Notes: a model not told the origin generated them from the sequence alone. 64,000 bases of DNA from Nocardia sp. (GCF_025465275.1 NZ_JAODNK010000086.1:85524-149523), one strand, 5' to 3'; shown: positions 10,280 to 19,990, counted from the first letter of the stretch. A program made the numbers and translations.

Positions 10280-10669
10280 TCAGTATTCGACGGCGTCGAC
10301 GGGCCCATCGGTACTGGTGACGGGTGCATCCTCGAGCGGTGCGGGACGGCGGCGCGCCCACAGACTCACCGTCAGCACCACCGCGGACGCGATCAGTATG
10401 TGCGCCGCGAGCAGTACCAGCATCGGCAACGCGAAGCCCTCATCGGTGAGCGCGCCGCGCTCGCCCACGCAGTACAGCGTGTAGTTGGTCGATGTTCCCT
10501 CCGAGTCGTGCGTAGTGTCGGACACCACGATCGGCTCGGTGAAGGGGGCCGAACAGAACAGAGGCGCAGTCAGTTTCGCTTCCCCGGGCCAGATCGCCAC
10601 CGGAACCACACAGCTGAAGATGCCCGCACCGACTGCGGTCGACAGGACAGTCACAAACACTCGGCTCAC
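10280..10669 (-). CDS. Hypothetical membrane protein
   Basis: 129 aa with two hydrophobic segments (FVTVLSTAVGAGIFSCVVPVAIW; LPMLVLLAAHILIASAVVLTVSLWA). Confidence 0.65.
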   Translation of the reverse strand: MSRVFVTVLSTAVGAGIFSCVVPVAIWPGEAKLTAPLFCSAPFTEPIVVSDTTHDSEGTSTNYTLYCVGERGALTDEGFALPMLVLLAAHILIASAVVLTVSLWARRRPAPLEDAPVTSTDGPVDAVEY

Positions 10670-10672
10670 GGC

Positions 10673-11326
10673 TCACACCTGCTGCATTCGAAGAAAAGCA
10701 CCCGTGCGGTCGAACTCGGCGACCACCTCCGAGCGCGGCGACACCACATTGGCGACCATCCGGATATCGCTGCCGAATCGGCTCACCACGATCACGGTCA
10801 CCTGACCGTCTGGCAGTTCGCTGCGCGCCAGCGCCGTATCGACGACCTCCTCGAGCCGCGCCAGGCCCGTCACCTCGCCGACGGTGAAACATTCGCCCTC
10901 AAGATCGTCGTATGCCGAAACCCGTACCGGCTGCGCGGAACTGAGCGCGCCGAGCATGTACGAATAGTCGTCGACCTGCCGCGATCCGTCCGGATGCCGA
11001 ATCCGCAAGCGCACGGTGGGCGCGGTGGCGCTCATGTCATCGTGGTCGGCCAGGAACCTGCTCACCTGGGCCGGTTGGTCGTTCAGCACGAGGCGGAACT
11101 GCGTCGAATTCGGCGCGCTCAGCACCATCACATCGGCCTGCAGCTCGGCAGCGCCCACACGCTGTGCCAGCGCGATCACCGCCCCCTGCGGCAGCGCACT
11201 CACCAGTCCCCCACCGCGCGTACGGATCTGCTGCTCGAAATCCGCACGATCCACCGCGCCGATACATCCACTCGTCCCGAGCACGGCCAGACACAGTGCG
11301 ACTCGAAACCAACCAACCCCGCGCAT
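10673..11326 (-). CDS. Hypothetical lipoprotein
   Basis: MRGVGWFRVALCLAVLGTSGC signal peptide with lipobox LGTSGC; adjacent to membrane protein gene. Confidence 0.7.
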   Translation of the reverse strand: MRGVGWFRVALCLAVLGTSGCIGAVDRADFEQQIRTRGGGLVSALPQGAVIALAQRVGAAELQADVMVLSAPNSTQFRLVLNDQPAQVSRFLADHDDMSATAPTVRLRIRHPDGSRQVDDYSYMLGALSSAQPVRVSAYDDLEGECFTVGEVTGLARLEEVVDTALARSELPDGQVTVIVVSRFGSDIRMVANVVSPRSEVVAEFDRTGAFLRMQQV

Positions 11327-11437
11327 ACCTCGAATGCTAAAGGCTCTCAGCCACATACGGCCGGCTACCAGAAGACGGCCGCATGATCCTTTCATGATCG
11401 ACAACCGAACCTCGCCCAGCAATCCAGCCGCAATCAC

Positions 11438-11630
11438 GTGGCGGCACCCGTGTCAGCTCATCGTGCGCAATCCACCCTCAGATCGCCATGCGGGTCGGAG
11501 TGTCTGCTCGCCACAGGCCTATCGTGCCGGCTCGGCATGCGGATTCTGGTGTCAGCTCCCCACACCGGTCGTCGGGCGGGGTCGCATACGGGCTGCGGCG
11601 TCAGCTCGCCGTGCGGGTCGCGGCCGCCTG
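11438..11630. repeat. Degenerate ~49-bp tandem repeat (3 to 4 copies)
   Basis: Units starting near 11439, 11488, 11537, 11586; shared core ATGCGG...GTGTCNGCTCNCCAC with 49-bp period. Confidence 0.55.
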
Positions 11631-12428
11631 TGCGGTCCATTCGAGGATGGTGCGCGCCACCAGTTCCGGGTCGTCGTACATCGGCACGTGGCCGACATCG
11701 GGCAGGGTGCGCCACGTTGCCGAGGGTGCGTAGCGACGCCAGCCCGCGGCATAGCGCTCGGCCGGGATGATGCGATCCTTCTCGCTCCAGGCGATGAGCA
11801 CCGGCGTATCGAGCATCCCGTAGGGCTCGTACTCGGTGGCGATCACCGCCGGAAAATCGTCCAGTGCCGTGCATTGCAGCGCATTTCGCCCCGCGAGCAC
11901 GGCCTGCTCGGCGGTGATCCGGTCACCGTGCTCGCAGACGGTGCGCAGCAGGGTGCGCCGCAGCATCGGCGACCGCATCACCAGCGGCAGCAGTGGTTCC
12001 CCGAATCGCAACTGGTTGTGCATGACGCGGAAGATCCGCGGCACCCGCGTCTCGGTGGTGGACCAGGCCCCGGCGGGCGAGAGCGCGATCAGGCTGCGCG
12101 CCCGCCCGCGGCGTACCAGCTCCATACCCAGCCAGCCGCCGAGCGAGTTCCCGGCAATGTGCGCGGTCTCGAATCCAGCCTCGTCCATGGTCTTTTCGAG
12201 CCAGTCGACGGCGGCGCTGATGGTGTACGGCCGCGGCAGATCGGGCATACCTGCATGCCCGGCCATGGTCGGGGCGAAGACATCGTGGTCGTCGAACAGC
12301 AAGGGCGCGACCGCTTCCCAGCAATGCCAGGAGCTGGTGCCGCCGTGTAGCAGCAGCAGCGGTTCGCCGTTTCCGGCCCGCAGCGAGGTGGCCGAGCTGG
12401 GCGGGAGGCGATTGTCGAGGTTCGTCAT
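11601..12428 (-). CDS. alpha/beta fold hydrolase
   Basis: MTNLDNRLPPSSATSLRAGNGEPLLLLHGGTSSWHCWE...IAGNSLGGWLGMEL nucleophile elbow. Confidence 0.9.
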   Translation of the reverse strand: MTNLDNRLPPSSATSLRAGNGEPLLLLHGGTSSWHCWEAVAPLLFDDHDVFAPTMAGHAGMPDLPRPYTISAAVDWLEKTMDEAGFETAHIAGNSLGGWLGMELVRRGRARSLIALSPAGAWSTTETRVPRIFRVMHNQLRFGEPLLPLVMRSPMLRRTLLRTVCEHGDRITAEQAVLAGRNALQCTALDDFPAVIATEYEPYGMLDTPVLIAWSEKDRIIPAERYAAGWRRYAPSATWRTLPDVGHVPMYDDPELVARTILEWTAQAAATRTAS

Positions 12429-12444
12429 CGTTGACGACTCCTTT

Positions 12445-13062
12445 CTAGGGCGGATCGAGCAGCACCAAGCGCATGAGCTGCCCGAGCGAGCGCGCGGTGC
12501 GCTCCGGGGTGCCGGTGGACTGGACCAGATGGCTGAACAGCAAGCGGACCAGGCTGTCGGCGAAGAATTCCAGATCGATACCGGGACGGAACCGGCCGCT
12601 CCAGTGCTCTTCCATGCGCTGGAGCGCGAGCTGGGCCGCAGCGGCCACGAACGGGCCCGATCCGGTGGTGACCATGGACAGCATCTCGTCCGGGGCCTCC
12701 GGTGCGGCGTGCAGAACCACCGCCGCCAGCGGATCCTCCGCAATCGTCCGCAGCACGAATTCGGCGATCGCCGTCACCGCCGCGACCGGATCGTCGAGAT
12801 TCTCCTCGAACACCGCCGCCGCACCGGCGAGGTAGCGCGAGGTGTTCTGCCACGACATAGCCTCGAGCACAGCGGCTTTGGAGCCGAACTCGTTGAACAC
12901 CGTGCGCCTGCTCACGCCCGCCTGTGTCGCTATATCGACCATGCGGACCGCGTTCCAGCCGGTGGTACCGGCCAGCTCGATGGCGGCGTCGACAATGCGC
13001 TGACGGGCCAGGGTCCGGGCGGCCGCGCGCAGGGAGGGCGTCTCGCTTTTCACGATCCACAT
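12445..13062 (-). CDS. TetR family transcriptional regulator
   Basis: ARQRIVDAAIELAGTTGWNAVRMVDIATQAGVSRRTVFNEFGSKAAVLEAM; ATG at 13062. Confidence 0.88.
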   Translation of the reverse strand: MWIVKSETPSLRAAARTLARQRIVDAAIELAGTTGWNAVRMVDIATQAGVSRRTVFNEFGSKAAVLEAMSWQNTSRYLAGAAAVFEENLDDPVAAVTAIAEFVLRTIAEDPLAAVVLHAAPEAPDEMLSMVTTGSGPFVAAAAQLALQRMEEHWSGRFRPGIDLEFFADSLVRLLFSHLVQSTGTPERTARSLGQLMRLVLLDPP

Positions 13063-13133
13063 CCTTCCCTGTCGCCACGATCGCTCAGCCCTTCGCCTCG
13101 CGGTTGACATCGGCCCGCCGCAACCTGGATAGT

Positions 13134-13158
13134 TGCACTCTACTTGATTCAGAGTGCA
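13134..13158. promoter_or_regulatory. Probable TetR operator
   Basis: TGCACTCT-N9-AGAGTGCA inverted repeat in the divergent TetR / nitronate monooxygenase intergenic region. Confidence 0.55.
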
Positions 13159-13203
13159 CTTAACGCACTTTCATGTCAACAAGATGCACATTTCGGAGGA
13201 TTC

Positions 13204-14124
13204 GTGGCACTACCCGCAGACTGGGCCGACCGGCTGGCGCTCCCGCTGATCGCCGCCCCGATGACCGGCGTGTCCGGCCCGGAACTGGTGGCCACGGCGT
13301 GCCGCAATGGTGTGATCGGCTCCTTCCCGACACACAATGCGGCCACCCCCGAGCTACTCGACGAATGGCTGACCCGCATCGCCGCGGATCTGCCGCCCGG
13401 GGCAGCGCCGATCGCACCCAATCTGGTGGTGCATCGCACCAACGCGCGCCTGACCGCCGACCTGGATCGACTCATCGCGCATCGCGTCGAACTGGTCATC
13501 ACCAGCGTCGGCTCCCCCGCACCCGTCATCGAACCGCTGCACCGGGCGGGCTGCCGCGTCTTCGCCGATGTCGCGACCCTGCGCCATGCCGAACGCGCTT
13601 TGGCCGCCGGCGTGGACGGCCTCATCCTGCTCACTGCGGGCGCAGGCGGCCAGACCGGATCGGCCAACCCCTTCGCCTTCGCGCGCGCGGTACGCGAAAC
13701 CTTCAGTGGCCCCATTGTCTTGGCCGGTGGCATCAGCGACGGCCACGCACTGCTGGCCGCCCAGGCACTGGGCGCGGACCTGGCCTATATGGGCACCGGA
13801 TTCATCGCCACGCCGGAAAGCCTGGCGCGCGAGGACTATCAGGCCGCGGTCGTCGCCGCGACCCTCGATGATGTCCGCGAGACCGCGCACGTCGGCGGAC
13901 TGCCCGCCAACCTGCTCACCGAGTGGCTGGACGCCCATGCCGCCCAGCAGGTTTCGGCAGGCGACTTCCAGACCGAACGGCTCCTGGGCGGGAACACCGT
14001 GTGGAGTGCCGGGCATTCGGTCTCCGGCGTGCACGGCGTGACCCCGGTCGCCGAGGTCATCGACCGCGTGCGGCGCGAATACCACGAGGCCCGCACCGCA
14101 CTTCTCGAAACCTCTTGCAAGTGA
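13204..14124 (+). CDS. Nitronate monooxygenase / NPD-type FMN enzyme
   Basis: MALPADWADRLALPLIAAPMTGVSGPELVATACRNGVIGSFPTHNA... LTAGAGGQTG... VLAGGISDGHALLAAQALGADLAYMGTGF. Confidence 0.87.
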   Translation: MALPADWADRLALPLIAAPMTGVSGPELVATACRNGVIGSFPTHNAATPELLDEWLTRIAADLPPGAAPIAPNLVVHRTNARLTADLDRLIAHRVELVITSVGSPAPVIEPLHRAGCRVFADVATLRHAERALAAGVDGLILLTAGAGGQTGSANPFAFARAVRETFSGPIVLAGGISDGHALLAAQALGADLAYMGTGFIATPESLAREDYQAAVVAATLDDVRETAHVGGLPANLLTEWLDAHAAQQVSAGDFQTERLLGGNTVWSAGHSVSGVHGVTPVAEVIDRVRREYHEARTALLETSCK

Positions 14125-14138
14125 ACGGAACAACTGCC

Positions 14139-15713
14139 ATGACGGACCAGAACTCACTATGGGGCCCGGTCACCCGGGTCCTCGATCGAGCCTGCACCTA
14201 CTACTCCGACCGCACCGCGCTGATTGCCGGTGACCGGTCGCTGACCTACACCGAACTGCGATCGGTGACCAATCGCATTGCCAATGGCCTTCTCGCCCTG
14301 GGCATTACCCCCGGCGAACGCGTGGGCCTGCTCATGCCGAACATCCTGGAATTCGTGCCCACCCAGTACGGGATCTGGAAGTCGGGCGCCGTACCCGTGC
14401 AGATGGCCGCGAAGGCTTCCGCCGAGGACCACCGCTACTTTCTGACCGAATCCGGTGCCACCACTCTGATTTATCACGCGTCGTTCGACGCGACCGTCGC
14501 GGCGCTCGCGGATCAGGTGCCCACGCTGCGGCGGCTGATTCGCCTGGGCGAGCAGCCCGGCGACTCGGCGGCCGATTACTACGAAATCTTCGGCACCCAA
14601 GACGATTCCACACCGCCCGTGGATATCGGCCCGGGTGATCCCGCCCAGATCATGTTCACCTCCGGATCCACCGGAACCCCCAAGGGCGTGCTGTTCACAC
14701 ACGATCGGCTGAGCCACTATCTGCTCACCGCGGGCCTCGAAATCGGTGATACCCGCCCCGGCGAGGTCTTCGCGCACGGTGCGCCGCTGACCCACTTCAC
14801 CCAGATCTTCCTGCTGCCGACCTTCCTGCGCGGCGGCGCCAATGTGATCATGCCGGGCCTGGACGTGGACACGCTGCTCGATACCATCGTCCGGCATCGC
14901 GCGACGGCCACCGCCGTCGTGCCCACGGTGATCTATCTGATGCTCACCCATCCGAAACTCGCTGCGGCAGATCTGTCTTCGCTGGGCACGGTGATCTACG
15001 CCGGTTCACCCATGGCGCCGGAGAAGCTGCGCACGGCGATCGAGGCGCTCGGCCCGGTCTTCATCCAGACGTACGCGGGCACCGAACCGGGTTTCATCAG
15101 CTGTCTGCGCAAACAGGACCATATGCTCGACGATCCCGCCGCCCTCGCGCGGCTCGGCTCCGCCGGTCGTCCCCTGTTCCACGTCGATGTCTCCATTCAG
15201 GACGAACAGGACCGGCACCTGCCCGTCGGCGAGACCGGGGAGATCTGTGCGCGCCAACTCGGCCGCATGTCCGGCTATCTGGACTCGGGCAAGGACACCG
15301 AGGCACTCCGTGACGGCTGGGTGCACTCCGGCGATATCGGCTACCTCGACGCCGACGGCTATCTGTTCCTGGTGGACCGCAAGAAGGACCTTGTTGTCAC
15401 CGGCGGTTTCAATGTCTTCCCGCGTCAGGTCGAAGATGTCCTCACCCAGCACGCGGCGGTCGCCCAGTGCGCGGTCATCGGCATCCCGCATCCGAAATGG
15501 GGTGAGGCGGTGCATGCGGTCGTCGTCCCGAAGCCCGGCCACACCGTCACGGCGGAGCAACTGATCGCGCTGGTCAAGGCGCACAAAGGCAGCGTCTGGG
15601 CGCCCAAGACCCTCGACTTCGTGGACACCCTCCCGCTCAACGCTTCGGGCAAAGTGGACAAGAAAGCCCTGCGTGCGCCCTACTGGGCCGGACACGCCCG
15701 GCAGGTCAATTGA
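14139..15713 (+). CDS. Acyl-CoA synthetase / AMP-dependent ligase
   Basis: FTSGSTGTPKGV AMP-binding motif; SGDIGYLDADGYLFLVDRKKDLVVTGGFNVFPRQVE. Confidence 0.95.
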   Translation: MTDQNSLWGPVTRVLDRACTYYSDRTALIAGDRSLTYTELRSVTNRIANGLLALGITPGERVGLLMPNILEFVPTQYGIWKSGAVPVQMAAKASAEDHRYFLTESGATTLIYHASFDATVAALADQVPTLRRLIRLGEQPGDSAADYYEIFGTQDDSTPPVDIGPGDPAQIMFTSGSTGTPKGVLFTHDRLSHYLLTAGLEIGDTRPGEVFAHGAPLTHFTQIFLLPTFLRGGANVIMPGLDVDTLLDTIVRHRATATAVVPTVIYLMLTHPKLAAADLSSLGTVIYAGSPMAPEKLRTAIEALGPVFIQTYAGTEPGFISCLRKQDHMLDDPAALARLGSAGRPLFHVDVSIQDEQDRHLPVGETGEICARQLGRMSGYLDSGKDTEALRDGWVHSGDIGYLDADGYLFLVDRKKDLVVTGGFNVFPRQVEDVLTQHAAVAQCAVIGIPHPKWGEAVHAVVVPKPGHTVTAEQLIALVKAHKGSVWAPKTLDFVDTLPLNASGKVDKKALRAPYWAGHARQVN

Positions 15714-15823
15714 GACCCCACTGCGTCACAACGACATTGCGCCACCAGCGAACAGGATGCCGTGCCGCCCGCGCACAGGCATGCTGGGAGAAAGCAACGT
15801 AATCATGTAAGCGGGTGGTCGCC

Positions 15824-16972
15824 GTGAGTGATGAACCAGCCCTCTCGCCCGCGGCGAGACCGGATGACACCGGGCGTGAGCCCGATCCTGATGCCGTGCC
15901 CACGAGCAACGGCCAACTCCCCGCCGAACCCAGCATCGGGACGAACAGCGGGCCTACGGGTACTACCGCCGAGACCGGCTCCGGCCCAGGCGAAATCAGT
16001 ACAACGAGTACCGGATCCGGCAACGGCAACGGCGCGCGAGTCGGCGGGGCCGCGACGGACGCCGCTGCGCTCGATGCCTACTCGAGAACTGTGATCGCGG
16101 TGGCCGCGTCGGTGACGCCACATGTCGCCAGCGTGCAGACACGGCGCGGAGGCGGGTCCGCGGTGGTGTTCACCGATGACGGGGCGCTGCTGACCAATGC
16201 GCACGTGGTGGGGACGGCCAAGAACGGGGTCGTCGTCTTCGCGGACGGGGTCGAGTCGAGATTCGATGTGGTGGGCGTGGATCCGCTCTCGGATCTGGCA
16301 GTGCTGCGGGCGCGGGGCGGTGCGCCGCGGGCGGTTCCGATGGGAGACGCCGACGGCTTGGTGGTGGGGCAGCTGGTCGTCGCAGTGGGTAGTCCGCTGG
16401 GCCTGGCCGGATCAGTGACCGCGGGGGTGGTGAGTGCACTCGGACGCTCGGTACCGGTCGGGAACGGCCGCGCGGCACGCGTGATCGAGGACGTGATTCA
16501 AACCGACGCCGCCTTGAATCCAGGCAATTCCGGTGGCGCGCTGGCAGATTCAGCCGGTCGAGTTGTCGGTGTGAATACCGCCGTCGCGGGAATCGGACTG
16601 GGCCTGGCGATTCCGATCAATGTCACCACACGCCGGATCATTACCACCCTGCTGCACGAGGGACGGGTGAAGCGGGCCTATCTCGGCGTTGTCGGGGTAC
16701 CCGCTCCCCTGCCCGCGGCGGTCGCCGAACGCACCGGGCAGAGCGGCGGACTGCGCATTGTCGAGGTAGTGCGCGGTGGCCCCGCCGACCGCGCCGGATT
16801 ACGCCGCGGCGACCTGGTGCTGAGCGTGGCGCGCCGCGAAGTCCGTGACGCACAGGGCATTCAGCGCCAACTCTTCGGCGACGCCATCGGCCGCGCGATG
16901 CCGGTGACGGTACTGCGCAATGGCGCGATGGTCGATGTGATCGCCGTACCCATGGAACTCACCGTCGATTAG
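15824..16972 (+). CDS. Trypsin-like serine protease with PDZ domain (HtrA/DegP-like)
   Basis: TNAHVV, SDLAVLRA, GNSGGALADSAGRVVGVNTA catalytic motifs; PDZ region GGLRIVEVVRGGPADRAGLRRGDLVLSV. Confidence 0.92.
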   Translation: MSDEPALSPAARPDDTGREPDPDAVPTSNGQLPAEPSIGTNSGPTGTTAETGSGPGEISTTSTGSGNGNGARVGGAATDAAALDAYSRTVIAVAASVTPHVASVQTRRGGGSAVVFTDDGALLTNAHVVGTAKNGVVVFADGVESRFDVVGVDPLSDLAVLRARGGAPRAVPMGDADGLVVGQLVVAVGSPLGLAGSVTAGVVSALGRSVPVGNGRAARVIEDVIQTDAALNPGNSGGALADSAGRVVGVNTAVAGIGLGLAIPINVTTRRIITTLLHEGRVKRAYLGVVGVPAPLPAAVAERTGQSGGLRIVEVVRGGPADRAGLRRGDLVLSVARREVRDAQGIQRQLFGDAIGRAMPVTVLRNGAMVDVIAVPMELTVD

Positions 16973-17106
16973 TACTGCAACCACGCCAGCGCGAGCATCG
17001 ACAGCGTGATGTGCGCGTACCAGGCCCGCCAGGAACGCACCTGGTAGTGATCGAGCCCGGCCTCGTTCTTGCCCTGCTGGAACCGTTCCTCGACATGCCA
17101 GCGTGA
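16969..17106 (-). pseudogene. C-terminal remnant of an IS701/IS4-like transposase
   Basis: Minus strand reads ...GSRWHVEERFQQGKNEAGLDHYQVRSWRAWYAHITLSMLALAWLQY*, resembling transposase C-termini (WxVEExFQxxKxxxGLDxxQVRxWxxWxxHxTLxMLAxA). Confidence 0.72.
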
Positions 17107-17165
17107 TCCGGCGACCCACGCCAGATCCGCAGCACGGACGCACCGTTCGATCCGAGGTGACGACC

Positions 17166-17966
17166 ATGACCTTCCTCGTCACCGGAGCCACCGGCAACGT
17201 CGGCTCCGAACTCGCAAGACTCCTTGCCGACCGTGGCTTGCCCGTGCGCGGAGTCTCACGGCGACCACCCGCTGAGGTTGCCCTCGGCGTGGGCGTCGAC
17301 AGCGTCCACGCCGACCTGCTCTCAGCTCAGACCATGGCACCAGCGTTCGCCGGCGTCCAGGCGGCGTTTCTGTTGGCGTCGGGAAACGAACGTGAACTGC
17401 TCGAGATCGCCGCGCGGCAGGGCGTGAACCGCATCGTGCTGCTATCAACGATTGCGGTACAAAGTCGGCCGGATTCATCGATCGGTCGCGACCACCGGCA
17501 CTGCGAACAGGCCGTCACCGACACCGCTGCGGAATGGACCATCCTGCGCCCCACCCACTTCGCCTCGAACGCGAAAGAATGGGCGCCTCAAATCCGCAGT
17601 GGCAGCCAGGTCACCGGCCGGCAGCCAGACACCGCCCTACCGGTCGTGAGCCCGACAGACATAGCCGCTGTTGCAGCCGAAGCGATGACCGCGGCCAGCT
17701 ACTCGCAGCAATACCTGCACCTGACCGGCCCGTACGCGATCACCGCCCGCGCCCGGCTTGCCACAATAGGACGAGTCATCGGCAAAACACTGCGGTACGT
17801 GAAAACGATGGCCGATATCGAACCCCACCTCCACGAAATATCAAATATCCGCGACAACCCATTACCGCTGGAGGTCGTGGTCACCGACACCGTGCGAGAC
17901 GTCACCGGCACCACCCCAGAATCCTTCGAAGCATGGGTCCGATCCCACGCCGACACATTCCGATGA
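17166..17966 (+). CDS. NmrA-like NAD(P)-binding Rossmann oxidoreductase
   Basis: MTFLVTGATGNVGSELARLLADRGLPVRGVSR; WTILRPTHFASN. Confidence 0.9.
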   Translation: MTFLVTGATGNVGSELARLLADRGLPVRGVSRRPPAEVALGVGVDSVHADLLSAQTMAPAFAGVQAAFLLASGNERELLEIAARQGVNRIVLLSTIAVQSRPDSSIGRDHRHCEQAVTDTAAEWTILRPTHFASNAKEWAPQIRSGSQVTGRQPDTALPVVSPTDIAAVAAEAMTAASYSQQYLHLTGPYAITARARLATIGRVIGKTLRYVKTMADIEPHLHEISNIRDNPLPLEVVVTDTVRDVTGTTPESFEAWVRSHADTFR

Positions 17967-18726
17967 CGACAGGGGCTGGGACCAACAGGGAGACTGAGTG
18001 ACCCCGAGAGTCCGCGCGGTCAGTTTCACGAGCTGGCGCCTCGTACAGATAGATCGGTGGGATAACCGAGTGTCGTTTTGGCCGTTCACCTTTCAGCGGT
18101 GATGCTGCCGGTGGAGGTGGTAACGGTGGCACGGAAACCGGAAGTGTTCGTCTGAGCGGTGACCCCGGCGCCTGCCATTGATCGCTGCGTCACCGCCAAC
18201 CGCGCGGCGGCCTCCTGGGCGACCGGCCCCTAACCCGATCCAGCTCGGCTGGGGGGCCGATCACCGCCGCTCGGTGTACTGCGGTCTGCCAGCGCGTTTC
18301 CTCCGTGGTGAGCACACCACGATCGGACAGCGACGAATCCCCGGCCCTTGCAGGTTCTCGATCGATCTTGCGCCGCCGGCCCCATCCGACTTCGGGCTTC
18401 GTGGCCGATTCTCCCCGCGTTTTCGGCCGTCCTTCTCACCGAAGTTGCGCTTTCTTCGCTGGTCCAGAACCGTTGACCTATCCGTCCGCTGCCGAACCCG
18501 TAAGGTTGCGATCCGGTGCTGATACGGCGATTCTCGGTGCCGCCGGTGAAGGATCGGAGTGCGCTCGGGGCGGACTCGGCGAGGACCCGCAGTTCACTGA
18601 TCGATCCAGCGGACCCGATGCAGGTGGCCGGCAGTATCAGGCCCGGCAATCGCATTACCGGCGGCGCGGCCACCCACTCACCTGAGTGCCGTTGCAGTAT
18701 TAGCCGACCGCGCGGTCCTACCCGGG

Positions 18727-19002
18727 TCAGGACGCGGTGCGCCTGGCGGTGTCGGACAGTACGGGCTGCCAGTTCTCAGCCAGGTCCTCGAGCGAGATAC
18801 CGAGGGCGCGACCGAGTGCGACGACCGTACCGAACGCCGGGGTGGGCAGCCGCCCGGATTCGATCTTGCGCAGCGTCTCCGGTGAAATACCGGCCGCAAC
18901 CGCCACCTCGGCCAGATCACGCTCGGCGCGGGCGGCGCGAAGCGCGGCGCCCAGCCGGCGGCCCGCTTGGACCTGAGCCGGAGTCAAGGGAAGTCGCACC
19001 AT
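18727..19002 (-). CDS. XRE family helix-turn-helix regulator
   Basis: AGRRLGAALRAARAERDLAEVAVAAGISPETLRKIESGRLPTPAFGTVVALGRALG. Confidence 0.9.
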   Translation of the reverse strand: MVRLPLTPAQVQAGRRLGAALRAARAERDLAEVAVAAGISPETLRKIESGRLPTPAFGTVVALGRALGISLEDLAENWQPVLSDTARRTAS

Positions 19003-19020
19003 GTCCACCACCCTACGGTT

Positions 19021-19064
19021 GGTATAAAAATACCGCAACCCGCTATGGTCGGTATTAAAATACC
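19021..19064. promoter_or_regulatory. Twin palindromic operators
   Basis: GGTAT-AAAA-ATACC (19021-19034) and GGTAT-TAAA-ATACC (19051-19064) between divergent XRE and M24 peptidase genes. Confidence 0.7.
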
Positions 19065-19079
19065 GATACGGAGGTTGTC

Positions 19080-19847
19080 ATGGTGGAACTCAAGTCCGCG
19101 GCGGAGATCGCCCGCATGCGGGTGACAGGAGAATTTGTCGCGGCGGTGCTCGCCGAACTGCGCGCGAAGGCCGCGATCGGCGTGAACCTGCTGGAGCTGG
19201 AAGCCCATGTGCGCGAACGCATTCGCGAGCGCGGCGCCACCTCCTGCTACTGGGACTACTCACCGTCCTTCGGCCGCGGACCCTTCCGCAATACCGTTTG
19301 CCTGTCGGTGAACGACGCTGTGCTGCACGGCCTTCCGTTCGATTACGCCCTGCGCGACGGCGATGTGCTGACCATGGACCTGGCCGTCGACGTCGACGGC
19401 TGGGTCGCCGACTCGGCCACCACCGTCATCGTCGGCACCGCCGACCCCGCCGACACACGGCTGGTGCGCGCCACCGAAATCGCGCTCGACGCCGCCATTT
19501 CCGTGGCACAGCCCGGCAATCGGATCGGCGATATCTCCGCCGCCATCGCCGCGGTGGCCCGCGACCACGGCTACCCGGTGAATACCGAATTCGGCGGCCA
19601 CGGCCTGGGCCGCACCATGCACGAGGACCCGCACATCTCCAATGCCGGGCGCCCGGGCCGCGGCTACCAATTGCGCCCCGGCCTGACCATTGCCATCGAA
19701 CCGTGGTTCGCACGCACCACCGACCGGGTGATCACCGATCCGGACGGCTGGACCATTCGCTCCGCCGACGGCTCCCGCACCGCACACTCCGAGCACACAA
19801 TCGCCATTACCGCCGACGGTCCGGAGATCCTCACCCACACTGCCTGA
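19080..19847 (+). CDS. map: Type I methionyl aminopeptidase (M24 family)
   Basis: LKSAAEIARMRVTGEFVAAVL; NTEFGGHGLGRTMHEDPHISN; TIAIEPWF. Confidence 0.92.
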   Translation: MVELKSAAEIARMRVTGEFVAAVLAELRAKAAIGVNLLELEAHVRERIRERGATSCYWDYSPSFGRGPFRNTVCLSVNDAVLHGLPFDYALRDGDVLTMDLAVDVDGWVADSATTVIVGTADPADTRLVRATEIALDAAISVAQPGNRIGDISAAIAAVARDHGYPVNTEFGGHGLGRTMHEDPHISNAGRPGRGYQLRPGLTIAIEPWFARTTDRVITDPDGWTIRSADGSRTAHSEHTIAITADGPEILTHTA

Positions 19848-19880
19848 ATCCCGCTCAGCGCCCCCCGAGCGCCCTGCAAT

Positions 19881-19911
19881 AGTGCCGCCGTGTTCGATAC
19901 ACGGCGGCACT
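19881..19911. terminator. Strong hairpin after map
   Basis: AGTGCCGCCGTGT-tcgat-ACACGGCGGCACT, 13-bp perfect stem. Confidence 0.75.
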
Positions 19912-19990
19912 TCTGTCTCAAATAGCCCTCTCACCTCGGCGTTTGAATACGCGCTTGACCAGGACATGTGACCCAGCTAACGTTCCGGTC

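Noticed and set aside
18230-18673. 147-aa minus-strand ORF
   Set aside because: Ser/Arg/Gly-rich with no domain-like pattern; likely chance ORF in a non-coding or decayed region.
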